Source of the DNA: Photobacterium sp. CCB-ST2H9
GTDB lineage: Bacteria; Pseudomonadota; Gammaproteobacteria; Enterobacterales; Vibrionaceae
Length of the DNA: 64,000 bases
Direction: 5' to 3'
Assembly: GCF_023151555.2 (NCBI RefSeq)
Contig: NZ_CP100425.1
Coordinates: 3,410,001-3,474,000, forward strand
Shown here: in pieces, positions 31,059 through 41,313 of the stretch
How the letters are laid out: every line of letters begins with the position of its first letter
How positions within the stretch are numbered: position 1 is the stretch's first letter
Notes under the pieces: model-generated
Told to the model about the DNA's origin: nothing
The model's database searches: none
Seen by the model: only the letters and a program-made list of their open reading frames with translations
Position numbers and translations under genes: made by a program

Positions 31059-31933
31059 GTCCCGGTAAAAGTCGCGGCCAGAGTTTCATCACTGAACACC
31101 TGGACTTCGACCACCATACGGCCTTTGCGGCCGTTGGCGATGCGGTCCAGATCGCCGGTCAGGGTTTCGACTCCGGTCACCGCCCGCGGTCTGGATTTTA
31201 CCGGGGCTGAATAGCGGATCCGGCTGTCGACCAACATGATGTCGGCCTTGAGCTGACGTTCTCTCAGCAGCATCCAGAGAAAACCCCAGCCTGCCAGTGT
31301 CGCCATGGTAAAGATACTGCCGGCGAACATGGTCGCCCTCGGGTTGAGATTGGCATTCAGCAGAGCACTGACCTCGAAACGATACCCGGTGTACTGGCTG
31401 ATCTTCACGCCCATCTTGTCACTGATCGGGATCTGTGACTGCCAGACATCCTGCAGCTCCTGACACCAGTCCGGATGGCGTACCACCTCGGTCAGCGGGT
31501 CGAGATATTTCAGCATCTGCTGATGACGGACCGGCCCACGCTCTTCGCTCAGCTCTCCCTGATTGGCAAAGCCGTTCATCTGATAAAAGCGAATCGCTTC
31601 CTCACGGGCATTACAAACCAGGCGTTTGGCACCTTCCTGCCGGGCCAGTGACTCCAGTGCCATCAACAGTAGTCCCCCCATCCCTTTATTACGGTAATTG
31701 GGGTGGACGGCCATATAGCGGATCTGACCGTCGTTCTCCGGGGTCATATACAACCGGCCAATCGCCACCGGCTGGCCGTCATCATCTACAATCATGCGAT
31801 GGAAGCTGAGGGCGTCATATGCATCGCGCTCTGAGCCGACAGGCATGTGCCAGGGCTGTCGCAGCATCTGCCAGCGAAAATCGAAATAGCGATCAAGTTC
31901 CGCGTCAGATTGCGGTGTGATCAGTCGAAACAT
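31010..31933 (-). CDS. madA: Malonyl-ACP decarboxylase MadA (GNAT plus hot-dog domains; YiiD)
   Basis: A 307-residue two-domain protein. The N-terminal GNAT domain (about 1-150) has the acetyl-CoA loop NYRNKGMGGLLL. The C-terminal hot-dog domain (about 165-300) has a catalytic-loop-like NANLNPRATMFAGSIFTM. E. coli YiiD has this architecture and its hot-dog half decarboxylates malonyl-ACP, allowing FabH-independent initiation of fatty acid synthesis. The GNAT substrate is unknown. ATG 31933 has a GGAG site; the frame opens at a TTG five codons earlier. The order yihY-dtd-yiiD matches E. coli. Confidence 0.88.
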   Translation of the reverse strand: MFRLITPQSDAELDRYFDFRWQMLRQPWHMPVGSERDAYDALSFHRMIVDDDGQPVAIGRLYMTPENDGQIRYMAVHPNYRNKGMGGLLLMALESLARQEGAKRLVCNAREEAIRFYQMNGFANQGELSEERGPVRHQQMLKYLDPLTEVVRHPDWCQELQDVWQSQIPISDKMGVKISQYTGYRFEVSALLNANLNPRATMFAGSIFTMATLAGWGFLWMLLRERQLKADIMLVDSRIRYSAPVKSRPRAVTGVETLTGDLDRIANGRKGRMVVEVQVFSDETLAATFTGTYMLFRSQDDDTRVSC

Positions 31934-32031
31934 TCCATCTTTCTCCAATCATTCAAATCCATTTGCGCGGTACACCCGATGTGTTCTGAGTGCATCGCGG
32001 CTGACTCACAAACCGAGCGCATTTGTGCAGG

Positions 32032-32469
32032 CTAGCACTGTAACCAGAAAGTGACAGGACCATCATTCAGAAGTGCGACCTTCATATCGGCCGCAAAACG
32101 CCCGGTTTCGGTGCGGATCTCTTTCTCCTGGCAGGCCTGAACAAAATATTCATATAAGCGCTCTGCATCTGCCGGATTCGCCCCGGCTGAGAAACTCGGA
32201 CGCATCCCGCTGTTGGTATCCGCCGCAAGGGTAAACTGCGACACCACCAGCACGCTGCCGCCGGCCTGTTGCACATTCAGGTTCATTTTGCCGGCTTCAT
32301 CTTCAAACACCCGATAGCCCAGTACCTTATCACGCAGACGACGGGCCTTGGCTTCATCATCCCCTTTTTCGACACCGAGTAATACCAGCAGCCCCTGACC
32401 AATAGCCCCGGTCACCATCCCATCGACCGTCACACTGGCTTCGCTGACCCGTTGTATAAGCGCAATCAT
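32032..32469 (-). CDS. dtd: D-aminoacyl-tRNA deacylase
   Basis: Removes D-amino acids (and glycine from tRNA-Ala) from mischarged tRNA. The 145-residue protein has the SQFTL motif (about 78-82) and the cross-subunit Gly-cisPro motif NDGPVTF near the C-terminus. It starts 19 bp after yihY; the start has a GGGGA site. Cotranscribed in the order yihY-dtd-madA. Confidence 0.96.
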   Translation of the reverse strand: MIALIQRVSEASVTVDGMVTGAIGQGLLVLLGVEKGDDEAKARRLRDKVLGYRVFEDEAGKMNLNVQQAGGSVLVVSQFTLAADTNSGMRPSFSAGANPADAERLYEYFVQACQEKEIRTETGRFAADMKVALLNDGPVTFWLQC

Positions 32470-32488
32470 TCTGTTTCCCCTACAGCTT

Positions 32489-33454
32489 TCAAAGTTCAGA
32501 GGAGGAATTGTCGGTTTTGTCCGGCCCTTTGTCTACTGACGTCAAATGAGGCGCACTTTTCTCCTCCCCACCCTGCGGCAATGGTGTTGCATGCCCCCGC
32601 TTCATCCAGTGCTGCTCTTCGCAGAGGCTGGCGGTAATTTCGGCGCCCAGCAACACAATGCACCAGCACAGGTACACCCAAACGAACAGAATCGGCACCA
32701 CGGCCAGTGCACCGTAGATCACCTGATAGGACGGAAAATTGGTGATATAGAGGGCAAAGCCCTTTTTGCTCAGCTCGAACAAGGCACTTGCGATCAGAGC
32801 ACCAATCAGGGCATTGCGCAATCGGACTTTGGTGTTAGGCACCAGCAGATAGAGCCCCAGAAACGCCAGCGTTGACATCAGCACCGGCAGTCCGCGCAGC
32901 AGCTGTCGCAACAGCCCGCTAGCGGTTTCACTCCCCATGATATTCAAAGAGCCCAGATATGAGCTGATTGCCAGACTGGAGCCAACCAGAATCGGGCCCA
33001 GCGTCAGGACCATCCAGTAAATCGAAAACGAAATCACCATGCGGCGGTGCTGGCGAACCCGAAAGATGAAGTTCAGCGACTTATCGATGGCAGAGATCAG
33101 CAAAATGGCGACTACAAAAAGGGCACCGATCCCCACCGCCGTCATCTTTCCAGCGTTGGCTACAAACTGGTTCAGATAGTTGCGCACCACATCCCCGGCT
33201 GTGGGGACGAAATTTTCAAACACAAAGCCCTGTAATTGCTCGCCCAGCGGAGCAAACACGGGAAAGCTCGACAGTGCCGACAGCACCACAGTGATCAGTG
33301 GCACCAATGACAACAAGGTCACATAGGCCATGGATCCGGCAATGACCGTCAGGCGGTCGTGGCCGATACGGCGGTGCAAATACTGCACAAAATGCCACAG
33401 GACTGTGAGCGTCTGGCGCAAACCCGGGCGTCGCATGATTTTTTTATCTGGCAT
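32489..33454 (-). CDS. yihY: YihY/BrkB-family inner-membrane protein
   Basis: A 321-residue membrane protein with six predicted helices (about 40-62, 105-125, 145-170, 180-202, 215-235, 250-275). It matches the YihY family, once misassigned as RNase BN; its real function is unknown. The C-terminal 45 residues are hydrophilic and charged. First gene of the yihY-dtd-madA run. Confidence 0.92.
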   Translation of the reverse strand: MPDKKIMRRPGLRQTLTVLWHFVQYLHRRIGHDRLTVIAGSMAYVTLLSLVPLITVVLSALSSFPVFAPLGEQLQGFVFENFVPTAGDVVRNYLNQFVANAGKMTAVGIGALFVVAILLISAIDKSLNFIFRVRQHRRMVISFSIYWMVLTLGPILVGSSLAISSYLGSLNIMGSETASGLLRQLLRGLPVLMSTLAFLGLYLLVPNTKVRLRNALIGALIASALFELSKKGFALYITNFPSYQVIYGALAVVPILFVWVYLCWCIVLLGAEITASLCEEQHWMKRGHATPLPQGGEEKSAPHLTSVDKGPDKTDNSSSEL

Positions 33455-33636
33455 ATTGATTGAATCTTTGCTTTCATTCGTTCATTGAATCAAACAACCC
33501 TTTTCTAAATCAGCATCTTGCGTCGAAAAATAGCCGGAGGCACCAATGCCGCCGTCAGGTTGTTTGGGTATATCAACAACATAGTGCGTCCGGGAAAGAA
33601 TCACAACTAACCCTGTCGCCAGTCAGGAGCCCCCCA

Positions 33637-34281
33637 ATGCGATATGCTTTTGTTCTGCTGCTGAGTCTGACCCTGTTGTCCGGCTGTCAGAGCGCCTATT
33701 ATTCAGCCATGGAATCCGTGGGTGTACATAAACGCGACATCATGGTCGACCGGGTGGAAGACGCCACCGAAGCACAACAGGATGCTCAGGAGCAGTTTAC
33801 TTCAGCTCTGGAAGCTTTGCAGTCACTCACCAACTTCAATGGCGGAGAACTGGAAGCCACTTATGAACGTGTGAACGCTCAGTACGAAGCCAGCGCCGAT
33901 GCAACTGACAAAGTCAGTGACCGGATTGCTGCAATCGAAGATGTCGCCGATGCCCTGTTTGAAGAGTGGCAGGAAGAGCTGAGCCTGTATTCCAGCGCGA
34001 CCCTGCGCCGTGACAGCGAGAAAAAACTGAAAGCAACCCGGGCGTCCTACCAGAAAATGCTGGCAGCCATGCATCGGGCGGAAGCGAAAATGAAGCCGGT
34101 CCTCAATACACTGCGTGACAACAGCCTTTACCTGAAACATAACCTGAACGCAGCGGCCATCGGCTCCCTTCAGGGCGAATTCCGTTCACTGGAACGCGAT
34201 ATCCAGCGCGCCATCAACGATATGCGAACGGCAATCAGTGAGTCGGAACGCTTTGTCGCCCAGTTGAATCACAACAGTTAA
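33637..34281 (+). CDS. DUF2959 lipoprotein, coiled-coil
   Basis: A 214-residue protein with a lipoprotein signal peptide: LTLLSGC with lipid-modified Cys17. The rest is almost entirely alpha-helical, charged and rich in Ala, Glu and Gln, consistent with coiled coils, and matches the DUF2959 family of marine gammaproteobacteria. Function unknown; a periplasmic envelope role is inferred from the signal. ATG 33637 has an AGGAG site; the upstream extension of the frame runs antisense to the yihY 5' region and is not coding. Confidence 0.85.
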   Translation: MRYAFVLLLSLTLLSGCQSAYYSAMESVGVHKRDIMVDRVEDATEAQQDAQEQFTSALEALQSLTNFNGGELEATYERVNAQYEASADATDKVSDRIAAIEDVADALFEEWQEELSLYSSATLRRDSEKKLKATRASYQKMLAAMHRAEAKMKPVLNTLRDNSLYLKHNLNAAAIGSLQGEFRSLERDIQRAINDMRTAISESERFVAQLNHNS

Positions 34282-34298
34282 TCCCGGTCACAACTGAT

Positions 34299-34340
34299 AA
34301 AAAAATCCCCCGCCGGACAGACCGGACGGGGGATTTTTTT
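34299..34340. terminator. Bidirectional terminator between the DUF2959 gene and typA
   Basis: Long stem AAAAATCCCCCG.CCGG / CCGG.CGGGGGATTTTT with loop ACAGA region, flanked by A and T runs on opposite sides, serving both convergent genes. Confidence 0.88.
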
Positions 34341-34377
34341 CATGTGCGCCAAGTTCACTGGCGCACCACATCAAATC

Positions 34378-36207
34378 TTACTTCGCACCGCGGCTTGCAC
34401 GCTTACGATCGGTTTCCGTCAGTAGTTTCTTACGGATACGGATGCTTTCAGGCGTCACTTCCACCAGCTCATCGTCATCGATGAATTCCAGTGCCTGTTC
34501 CAGGGTGTACTTAATTGGCGTAGTCAGCACCTGCGCATCATCGGTACCGGATGCACGGACGTTCGTCAGCTGCTTGCCTTTCAGGGCGTTCACCGTCAGG
34601 TCATTGTCACGGCTGTGAATACCGATCACCATCCCTTCGTAAACTTCCACACCGTGACCGATGAACAGACGACCACGCTCCTGCAGGTTGAACAGGGCGT
34701 TCGTCAGTGCTTTACCCGCGGCGTTTGCAATCAGCACGCCGTTGATACGCTGACCAATCTCGCCGCCTTTGTGCGGACCGTAATGATCGAACGTATGGTA
34801 AATCAGGCCAGAACCAGAAGTCAGCGTCATGAACTCAGTCTGGAAACCGATCAGACCACGTGACGGCATGACGAAGTCCATACGAACACGGCCTTTACCA
34901 TCCGGTGCCATGTCTTTCAGCTCACCTTTACGCAGGCCGATTTTCTCCATGATACCGCCCTGATGCTCTTCCATCACATCAATGGTCACGGTCTCAAACG
35001 GTTCCATCAGCTGGCCGTTTTCTTCTTTGATGATAACTTCAGGACGAGATACCGCCAGCTCGAAGCCTTCACGACGCATGTTTTCGATCAGAATCGACAG
35101 GTGCAGTTCACCACGACCTGATACGCGGAATTTGTCCGGATCTTCAGTTTCTTCGACACGCAGAGCAACGTTATGGACCAGCTCTTTCTGCAGACGCTCC
35201 AGAATATTACGAGAGGTCACGAACTTACCTTCTTTACCGGCAAACGGAGAGGTGTTCACCTGGAAGGTCATGGTCACAGTTGGCTCATCGACACTCAGGG
35301 CCGGCAGCGCTTCAACAGCGTTGACGTCACAGATGGTGTCAGAGATTTTCAGCTCACCCAGACCGGTGATCGCGATGATGTCACCGGCAGTCGCACGCTC
35401 GATGTCGTGACGCTCCAGACCCAGGTAACCCATGACAGTACCGACTTTACCGTTACGGGTTTTGCCGTCTGCACCAATAATGGTCACTTGCTGGTTTGGT
35501 TTCACAGAACCACGGGTCACACGGGCTACACCGATGACGCCGACGTAAGAGCTGTAGTCCAGCTGAGAGATTTGCATCTGCAGTGGGCCGTCTACGTCAA
35601 CTGATGGCGGAGCTACGTTGTCAACGATTGCCTGGAACAGCGGTTCCATGTTTTCGCCAGTCTCGCCTTCTTCACGAGAAGCCCAGCCGTTCAGCGCTGA
35701 CGCATAAACCACCTGGAAGTCCAGCTGTTCGTCGGTCGCACCCAGATTGTCAAACAGATCAAAGACCTGATCCATCACCCAGTCAGGACGCGCACCCGGA
35801 CGGTCAATTTTGTTGATAACCACGATTGGCTTCAGACCGTGTGCAAACGCTTTCTGCGTTACGAAACGGGTCTGTGGCATCGGGCCATCCACGGCATCAA
35901 CGATCAGCAGTACGGAATCCACCATCGACATAATACGCTCTACTTCGCCACCGAAGTCGGCGTGTCCCGGGGTGTCCACGATATTGATGCGGTAATCATT
36001 CCAGTTGATGGCGGTGTTCTTCGCCAGAATGGTAATGCCACGCTCTTTTTCGATATCGTTGGAGTCCATCACGCGTTCTTCAACGCCGCCACGGGAGTCC
36101 AAAGTACCTGATTGCTGCAGCAGTTTATCTACCAGGGTAGTTTTACCGTGGTCTACGTGCGCAATGATTGCGATATTACGTAATTTATCGATCTGTGGAT
36201 TAGACAT
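34378..36207 (-). CDS. typA: Ribosome-binding GTPase TypA/BipA
   Basis: A 609-residue translational GTPase needed for ribosome assembly and growth at low temperature. G1 AHVDHGKTT (about 17-25), switch region [10 protein letters not shown]3 DTPGHADF and G4 NKIDRPGA are all present, followed by the C-terminal EF-G-like and TypA-specific domains. Two starts are possible, ATG 36222 and ATG 36207; the latter ([14 protein letters not shown]) matches vibrio homologues. Neither has a strong Shine-Dalgarno. It is divergent from glnA, as in E. coli. Confidence 0.96.
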   Translation of the reverse strand: MSNPQIDKLRNIAIIAHVDHGKTTLVDKLLQQSGTLDSRGGVEERVMDSNDIEKERGITILAKNTAINWNDYRINIVDTPGHADFGGEVERIMSMVDSVLLIVDAVDGPMPQTRFVTQKAFAHGLKPIVVINKIDRPGARPDWVMDQVFDLFDNLGATDEQLDFQVVYASALNGWASREEGETGENMEPLFQAIVDNVAPPSVDVDGPLQMQISQLDYSSYVGVIGVARVTRGSVKPNQQVTIIGADGKTRNGKVGTVMGYLGLERHDIERATAGDIIAITGLGELKISDTICDVNAVEALPALSVDEPTVTMTFQVNTSPFAGKEGKFVTSRNILERLQKELVHNVALRVEETEDPDKFRVSGRGELHLSILIENMRREGFELAVSRPEVIIKEENGQLMEPFETVTIDVMEEHQGGIMEKIGLRKGELKDMAPDGKGRVRMDFVMPSRGLIGFQTEFMTLTSGSGLIYHTFDHYGPHKGGEIGQRINGVLIANAAGKALTNALFNLQERGRLFIGHGVEVYEGMVIGIHSRDNDLTVNALKGKQLTNVRASGTDDAQVLTTPIKYTLEQALEFIDDDELVEVTPESIRIRKKLLTETDRKRASRGAK

Positions 36208-36314
36208 GGATTTGGCATTCACTCAGATGTTGCGACCACCTGTTTCACGAGGCAGCCACTGATTAAAAAAACGGCTCATAATCTACCAGATTTTACGTCA
36301 AAACCCAGCAATTA

Positions 36315-36330
36315 TGTGATTTATATCATC
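36315..36330. promoter_or_regulatory. Possible CRP-type site upstream of typA
   Basis: TGTGATTTATATCATC has a perfect left half (TGTGA) and a partial right half (TCATC against TCACA) at the right 6-bp spacing. It lies about 110 bp upstream of typA and 440 bp upstream of glnA. Weak evidence. Confidence 0.35.
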
Positions 36331-36399
36331 GCAGCCGAACCGGCCCGACATCACAATGAGGATTAAACGTAAAAATATCATTAAAAACAGCAAATTAAA

Positions 36400-36452
36400 C
36401 TGATTGCATGATAATCTTCTTTTCTCTGGCTATTTATAGAGAATGCAATCAG
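36400..36452. repeat. Long-spaced perfect inverted repeat in the typA-glnA gap
   Basis: CTGATTGCAT (36400-36409) and its exact reverse complement ATGCAATCAG (36443-36452) are separated by 33 bp of AT-rich DNA. The pair lies just upstream of the predicted sigma-70 glnA promoter. It could be a two-site operator on opposite helical faces or a cruciform; no known regulator is identified. Confidence 0.6.
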
Positions 36453-36464
36453 TAGTGTTGGTGA

Positions 36465-36492
36465 TTGACAATTAACCAATGTGAACTAAATA
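36465..36492 (+). promoter_or_regulatory. Predicted sigma-70 promoter of glnA (P1)
   Basis: TTGACA (36465-36470), 16 bp, TAAATA (36487-36492). It sits about 60 bp upstream of the NtrC sites, so it would give a longer leader than the sigma-54 promoter and could serve in nitrogen excess, as glnAp1 does in enterobacteria. Confidence 0.55.
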
Positions 36493-36550
36493 TAGCCTGA
36501 CTCTTGGATCGGCTTGCATGTCAGGCCAGCCAAGTCGGAAAGTGACCCAA

Positions 36551-36588
36551 TGCACCACAATGGTGCACACTTTCACCATATCAGTGCA
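36551..36588. promoter_or_regulatory. Paired NtrC enhancer sites upstream of glnA
   Basis: Site 1, TGCACCACAATGGTGCA (36551-36567), is a near-perfect dyad matching the enterobacterial NtrC consensus. Site 2, TTCACCATATCAGTGCA (36572-36588), is a weaker copy. Their centres are 21 bp apart, exactly two helical turns, which favours cooperative binding of NtrC dimers on one face. They lie about 95 bp upstream of the sigma-54 promoter. Confidence 0.88.
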
Positions 36589-36661
36589 TGGAAGCCCAAG
36601 TTTTTCTGTACTGAGCGCCATAACAGGGCGTATTGATGGCAATTTTGGGGCTTTAAAAAGT

Positions 36662-36677
36662 TGGCATGGATTTCGCA
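36662..36677 (+). promoter_or_regulatory. Sigma-54 promoter of glnA (P2)
   Basis: TGGCATGGATTTCGCA has the invariant GG (36663-36664) and GC (36675-36676) with exactly 10 bp between, the -24/-12 pattern of RpoN promoters. Start expected near 36688, leaving a leader of about 80 nt to glnA. With the upstream NtrC sites this is a complete nitrogen-starvation promoter. Confidence 0.85.
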
Positions 36678-36767
36678 AAGTTCTTGGTATCGGAGCACAT
36701 GACTGTTCCCTTCCAAATATTTTTTTTGCGGCCAGTTGCCCAAATCTAACACCGGAGGTTACTTAAG

Positions 36768-38177
36768 ATGTCAGTAGAAAACGTACTCGCGTTGATCCAG
36801 GAAAACGAAGTTAAATTTGTTGACCTACGCTTTACCGATACCAAAGGTAAAGAGCAACACATCTCTATCCCCGCTCATCAGATCGACGCTGACTTCTTTG
36901 AAGACGGTAAAATGTTTGATGGTTCTTCGGTCGCTGGCTGGAAGGGCATCAACGAATCTGACATGGTGATGATGCCGGACGCATCAACCGCGGTACTGGA
37001 CCCATTCACCGAAGATGCCACACTGAACATCCGCTGTGACATCCTGGAGCCTGCAACCATGCAAGGCTACGACCGTGACCCGCGTTCTATCGCGAAACGT
37101 GCTGAAGAATATATGCGCAGCACTGGCATCGCAGATACCGTCCTGGTGGGCCCGGAGCCGGAATTTTTCCTGTTTGACGATGTGAAATTCGCGACCGACA
37201 TGTCCGGTTCTTTCTTCAAGATCGACGACATCGAAGCGGCATGGAACACAGGTTCGACCGTTGAAGGCGGTAACAAAGGTCACCGTCCTGGCGTGAAAGG
37301 CGGTTACTTCCCGGTTGCACCGGTTGACTCATCTCAGGACATCCGTTCTGCCATGTGTCTGATCATGGAAGAAATGGGCCTGGTTGTTGAAGCGCACCAC
37401 CACGAAGTTGCGACTGCTGGTCAGAACGAAATCGCAACCCGTTTCAACACCCTGACTTCAAAAGCAGACGAAATTCAGATCTACAAATATGTCGTGCACA
37501 ACGTCGCGCACGCGTTTGGCAAAACTGCGACCTTCATGCCGAAGCCACTGGTTGGTGACAACGGTTCAGGTATGCACGTTCACCAGTCTCTGGCGAAAGA
37601 CGGCCAGAACCTGTTTGCAGGCGACAAGTACGGCGGTCTGTCTGAAACTGCACTGTACTACATCGGCGGTATCATCAAGCATGCGCGTGCCATCAACGCC
37701 TTTGCAAACCCGTCAACCAACTCTTACAAGCGTCTGGTTCCCGGATTCGAAGCACCGGTTATGTTGGCTTACTCAGCTCGTAACCGTTCTGCGTCCATCC
37801 GTATCCCAGTGGTTCCAAGCCCGAAAGCACGTCGTATCGAAGCGCGCTTCCCGGATCCGGCAGCAAACCCATACCTGGCGTTTGCATGTCTGCTGATGGC
37901 TGGTCTTGACGGCATCAAGAACAAGATCCACCCAGGCGAAGCGATGGATAAAGACCTGTACGACCTGCCTGCAGAAGAAGCGGCAGAGATTCCAAAAGTT
38001 GCAGAGTCACTGGAAATCGCACTGAAAGCGCTGGATGAGGACCGTGAGTTCCTGACTGCCGGTGGCGTATTCTCTGACGATTTCATCGATTCTTACATCG
38101 CGCTGAAATCCAAAGATGTTGAGCGCATTAACATGGCGACGCACCCGCTGGAATTCGACCTGTACTACTCTGTATAA
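36768..38177 (+). CDS. glnA: Glutamine synthetase, type I
   Basis: Makes glutamine from glutamate, ammonia and ATP; the main route of ammonia assimilation. The 469-residue length is standard. Catalytic motifs include FDGSSVAGW (about 50-58), the glutamate-binding region GSGMHVHQS (about 265-273) and the adenylylation site Tyr398 in [10 protein letters not shown], so activity control by GlnE is expected. The start has a perfect GGAGGT site nine bases upstream. Transcribed from the NtrC/sigma-54 promoter above, then terminated before ntrB. Confidence 0.98.
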   Translation: MSVENVLALIQENEVKFVDLRFTDTKGKEQHISIPAHQIDADFFEDGKMFDGSSVAGWKGINESDMVMMPDASTAVLDPFTEDATLNIRCDILEPATMQGYDRDPRSIAKRAEEYMRSTGIADTVLVGPEPEFFLFDDVKFATDMSGSFFKIDDIEAAWNTGSTVEGGNKGHRPGVKGGYFPVAPVDSSQDIRSAMCLIMEEMGLVVEAHHHEVATAGQNEIATRFNTLTSKADEIQIYKYVVHNVAHAFGKTATFMPKPLVGDNGSGMHVHQSLAKDGQNLFAGDKYGGLSETALYYIGGIIKHARAINAFANPSTNSYKRLVPGFEAPVMLAYSARNRSASIRIPVVPSPKARRIEARFPDPAANPYLAFACLLMAGLDGIKNKIHPGEAMDKDLYDLPAEEAAEIPKVAESLEIALKALDEDREFLTAGGVFSDDFIDSYIALKSKDVERINMATHPLEFDLYYSV

Positions 38178-38205
38178 ATCAGAGCAGCAACTTCAAATGC
38201 TGACC

Positions 38206-38231
38206 AAGGCCTGCAATTGCAGGCCTTTTTT
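38206..38231 (+). terminator. glnA terminator
   Basis: Stem AAGGCCTGCA/TGCAGGCCTT with a two-base AT centre, followed by T residues. It separates high-level glnA transcription from ntrB-ntrC. Confidence 0.88.
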
Positions 38232-38516
38232 CTGTCTGTTCATCGGCCCCGGTGCGCCCTGATGGTGCATTTCTGCGACCTTCATCCGTTGTTGCCCGGA
38301 ACTGGCGCAACCTGTCCGACCCCTCCCGCCAGACCATCTTCCTTGCATCCGGACTGCTGTCAAAAGACGGCAAGCTTATTGCATTATCTATTCGAGTCAC
38401 CATCTCCCGTGCGCTGCGCTGTGCTGGCTAAACCAGTTCAGAGGCATCGGCCCGGAAAACAACCGGGCTCACCGACATTGTGCTGCACAAGCGCTGAGAG
38501 ACGAGCTACACTGTAA

Positions 38517-38533
38517 TGCACCAAAATAGTGCA
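38517..38533. promoter_or_regulatory. NtrC operator upstream of ntrB
   Basis: TGCACCAAAATAGTGCA matches the NtrC dyad with one mismatch between arms and stands 61 bp before the ntrB start. In enterobacteria a site here represses the ntrBC promoter and sets NtrC level; the same feedback is inferred. Confidence 0.82.
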
Positions 38534-38594
38534 ATGCACCGATCCGGTTTGCGCCAGCATGGGCAACACGGGTCACCAATACAAGGATGAAACT

Positions 38595-39659
38595 GTGACT
38601 GCCGCTTTTACACCATTGATCCTGAACAATCTGGTCACTGCGGTGATTCTGCTCGATGAGCCTTTGAAGATCCGCTATGTCAATCCGGCTGCTGAACAGC
38701 TGATGTCCTGCAGCCAGCGACGCCTGCTGGGCAGCCGGTTTCCGGACCTGCTCCAGCACAGTTCGCTGGACTTAAGCCTGATCCAGGCCACGGTTCAGAG
38801 CGGCCAGGGGCTGACCGATGGTGAAGTCACTCTGGTGATCGACGGTCGTCACCACACACTGGAAATTAACGCCACCCCGGTCAGCTGGCAGAAAGAAGTG
38901 CTGATCCTGCTTGAACTCAAGCCGGTTGACCAGCAACGGCGGATCAGTCAGGAAATCAGTCAGCATGCTCAGCAGCAGGCGGCCAAGGAGCTGGTTCGCG
39001 GGCTGGCGCACGAGATCAAAAACCCGCTCGGCGGGTTGCGCGGCGCGGCACAGCTGCTGGAGAAGACCCTGCCCGATCCCAGTTACACCGAGTACACCCA
39101 GATGATTATTGAGCAGGCCGATCGGTTGCGGAACCTGGTCGACCGGTTGTTGGGTCCGCAAAAGCCGGGCGTACGCACGGTCGGCAATATCCATGTGGTA
39201 CTGGAGAAAGTCCGCCAGCTGGTGTCGCTGGACCACCGAGCGCAACAGTTGCAGATCCAGCGCGACTATGACCCCAGCCTGCCGGATTTCAGTATGGATC
39301 CGGAGCAGCTGGAGCAGGCGATTCTCAACATCGTCAGCAACGCGGCGCAGGCGCTGAGCCAGCAACCGGGCGAAGGCATCATCATCCTGCAGACCCGGAC
39401 GGCCCATCAGGCGATGATCCACGGCCAGCGCCACCGGATTGCGGCCAAAATTGACATCATTGATAACGGTCCCGGCATTCCGGCAGATATTCAGGACACC
39501 CTGTTTTATCCCATGGTCACCGGGCGCGAAGGCGGGAACGGGCTGGGGCTGTCCATCGCCCAGAATCTGATAGACCAGCATCACGGCAAGATTGAAGTCT
39601 CAAGCTGGCCCGGACAGACCAAATTTTCCATTTATTTACCGATACAAACGACAGAATAA
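38595..39659 (+). CDS. glnL: Nitrogen-regulation sensor histidine kinase NtrB
   Basis: A 354-residue cytoplasmic kinase/phosphatase that controls NtrC in response to PII. A PAS domain (about 5-110) is followed by the phospho-acceptor region [15 protein letters not shown] and a HATPase domain ([22 protein letters not shown]). I chose the GTG at 38595: it has an AAGGA site eight bases upstream, it lies downstream of the NtrC operator, and it puts the phosphorylated histidine at residue 139, the same number as in E. coli NtrB. Longer starts (38529) would begin inside the operator. Confidence 0.95.
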   Translation: MTAAFTPLILNNLVTAVILLDEPLKIRYVNPAAEQLMSCSQRRLLGSRFPDLLQHSSLDLSLIQATVQSGQGLTDGEVTLVIDGRHHTLEINATPVSWQKEVLILLELKPVDQQRRISQEISQHAQQQAAKELVRGLAHEIKNPLGGLRGAAQLLEKTLPDPSYTEYTQMIIEQADRLRNLVDRLLGPQKPGVRTVGNIHVVLEKVRQLVSLDHRAQQLQIQRDYDPSLPDFSMDPEQLEQAILNIVSNAAQALSQQPGEGIIILQTRTAHQAMIHGQRHRIAAKIDIIDNGPGIPADIQDTLFYPMVTGREGGNGLGLSIAQNLIDQHHGKIEVSSWPGQTKFSIYLPIQTTE

Positions 39660-39733
39660 CAAAGCAGCCGGGCGCTGGCGCACCTCAGCCTTTAGACCCG
39701 GTACGCTAACAAAGGACACAACGGAGGCACGCA

Positions 39734-41149
39734 ATGAGCAAAGGACTAATCTGGGTTGTCGATGACGATAGCTCGATACGCTGGGTACTGGAGCGGACCC
39801 TGAATGCAGCCGGACTGCGCTGTGAAACCTTCGCCGATGCCGACAGCGTCGTGGAGGCACTCGAGCGCAGCGTCCCGGATGTGCTGGTTTCCGATATCCG
39901 GATGCCGGGCACCGACGGTCTGACGCTACTACGCAACCTGCATACCGACTACCCGACCCTGCCGGTCATCATCATGACCGCACATTCTGATCTGGATGCT
40001 GCCGTCAACGCCTATCAGGAAGGGGCGTTTGAATACCTGCCCAAGCCTTTTGATATTGATGAAGCCGTCAGTCTGGTTGAACGCGCAGTCACGCACAGTC
40101 AGGAGCAGAAACGCCAGCAACAGCCGGAAGAAATCACCAAACGGGCACCGGAAATCATCGGTGAAGCCCCGGCGATGCAGGAAGTATTCCGTGCCATCGG
40201 CCGTCTGTCCCGCTCGTCGATTTCAGTTCTGATCAACGGGGAATCCGGGACGGGTAAAGAGCTGGTTGCTCAGGCGCTGCACCGCCACAGCCCCAGACGG
40301 GAAAACGAATTTATCGCGCTCAACATGGCTGCTATCCCCAAAGATCTGATCGAATCCGAACTGTTCGGCCATGAAAAAGGCGCGTTTACAGGTGCCAACA
40401 ATATCCGTCAGGGCCGTTTTGAACAGGCCAACGGCGGCACCCTGTTTCTGGACGAAATCGGCGATATGCCGCTGGATATTCAGACCCGGCTGCTGCGGGT
40501 TCTGGCCGACGGTCAGTTTTACCGGGTTGGCGGTCATTCGCCCATCAACGTGGATGTCCGCATCATCGCCGCAACACACCAGAATCTGGAGCGTCTGGTC
40601 GCCAAGGGCGATTTCCGGGAAGATCTGTTCCACCGCCTGAACGTCATCCGGGTGCATCTGCCGGCGCTGAAAGACCGCCGTCAGGATATCCCGCAGCTCA
40701 CCCGGCATTTCCTGCAACGGGCATCAGACGAACTGGGTGTGGAAATCAAAACCCTGCATCCGGATACCGAAACCCTGCTCACCAGCCTGCCCTGGCCGGG
40801 CAATGTCCGTCAGTTGGAAAATACCTGTCGCTGGCTGACGGTCATGGCCAGCGGGAATGAGATCCTGCCTTCTGATCTGCCGCCGGAACTGACGACAGTA
40901 GAAAGCCAGCCCACAGGCGACGGCAGCGAGCCGCACTGGCACCAGTCACTGCAAACCTGGGCCCGTCAGGCGCTGCAGCAGGGCAATCAGAATCTGCTGG
41001 GCGAAGCCATGCCGGAATTTGAGCGCATTCTGCTCGATACCGCGCTGGAGTTTACCCATGGTCACAAACAGGAAGCCGCCAAACTGCTCGGCTGGGGACG
41101 TAATACCCTGACCCGGAAACTGAAAGAGCTGAACATGGCCAACGACTGA
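39734..41149 (+). CDS. glnG: Nitrogen-regulation response regulator NtrC
   Basis: A 471-residue sigma-54 activator. The receiver domain has Asp54 (VLVSDIRMPG); the AAA+ domain has Walker A GESGTGKE and the GAFTGA loop that contacts sigma-54; the C-terminal Fis-type helix-turn-helix includes KQEAAKLLGWGRNTLTRKLKEL. GGAGG ribosome site. It follows ntrB after 74 bp in one transcript and should bind the three dyads noted upstream of glnA and ntrB. Confidence 0.97.
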   Translation: MSKGLIWVVDDDSSIRWVLERTLNAAGLRCETFADADSVVEALERSVPDVLVSDIRMPGTDGLTLLRNLHTDYPTLPVIIMTAHSDLDAAVNAYQEGAFEYLPKPFDIDEAVSLVERAVTHSQEQKRQQQPEEITKRAPEIIGEAPAMQEVFRAIGRLSRSSISVLINGESGTGKELVAQALHRHSPRRENEFIALNMAAIPKDLIESELFGHEKGAFTGANNIRQGRFEQANGGTLFLDEIGDMPLDIQTRLLRVLADGQFYRVGGHSPINVDVRIIAATHQNLERLVAKGDFREDLFHRLNVIRVHLPALKDRRQDIPQLTRHFLQRASDELGVEIKTLHPDTETLLTSLPWPGNVRQLENTCRWLTVMASGNEILPSDLPPELTTVESQPTGDGSEPHWHQSLQTWARQALQQGNQNLLGEAMPEFERILLDTALEFTHGHKQEAAKLLGWGRNTLTRKLKELNMAND

Positions 41150-41313
41150 TCTTTTTCAGAGATTGCTCCTGAAATACTGGTGATTTTCTCAACACCTGAA
41201 GTAAACATTCGCCCGATCTGACGGATCGGGCCGGATCCTCCCCCAGCCCGGTAATGATTGTCTTCCGTTCTTTGCTTATACTGAGGCTACAGTTTTTCCG
41301 GGATACCATCATC

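Noticed and set aside
41211..41231. Hairpin GCCCGATC/GATCGGGC as an ntrC terminator
   Set aside because: No T run follows on either strand; recorded only in the add entry.
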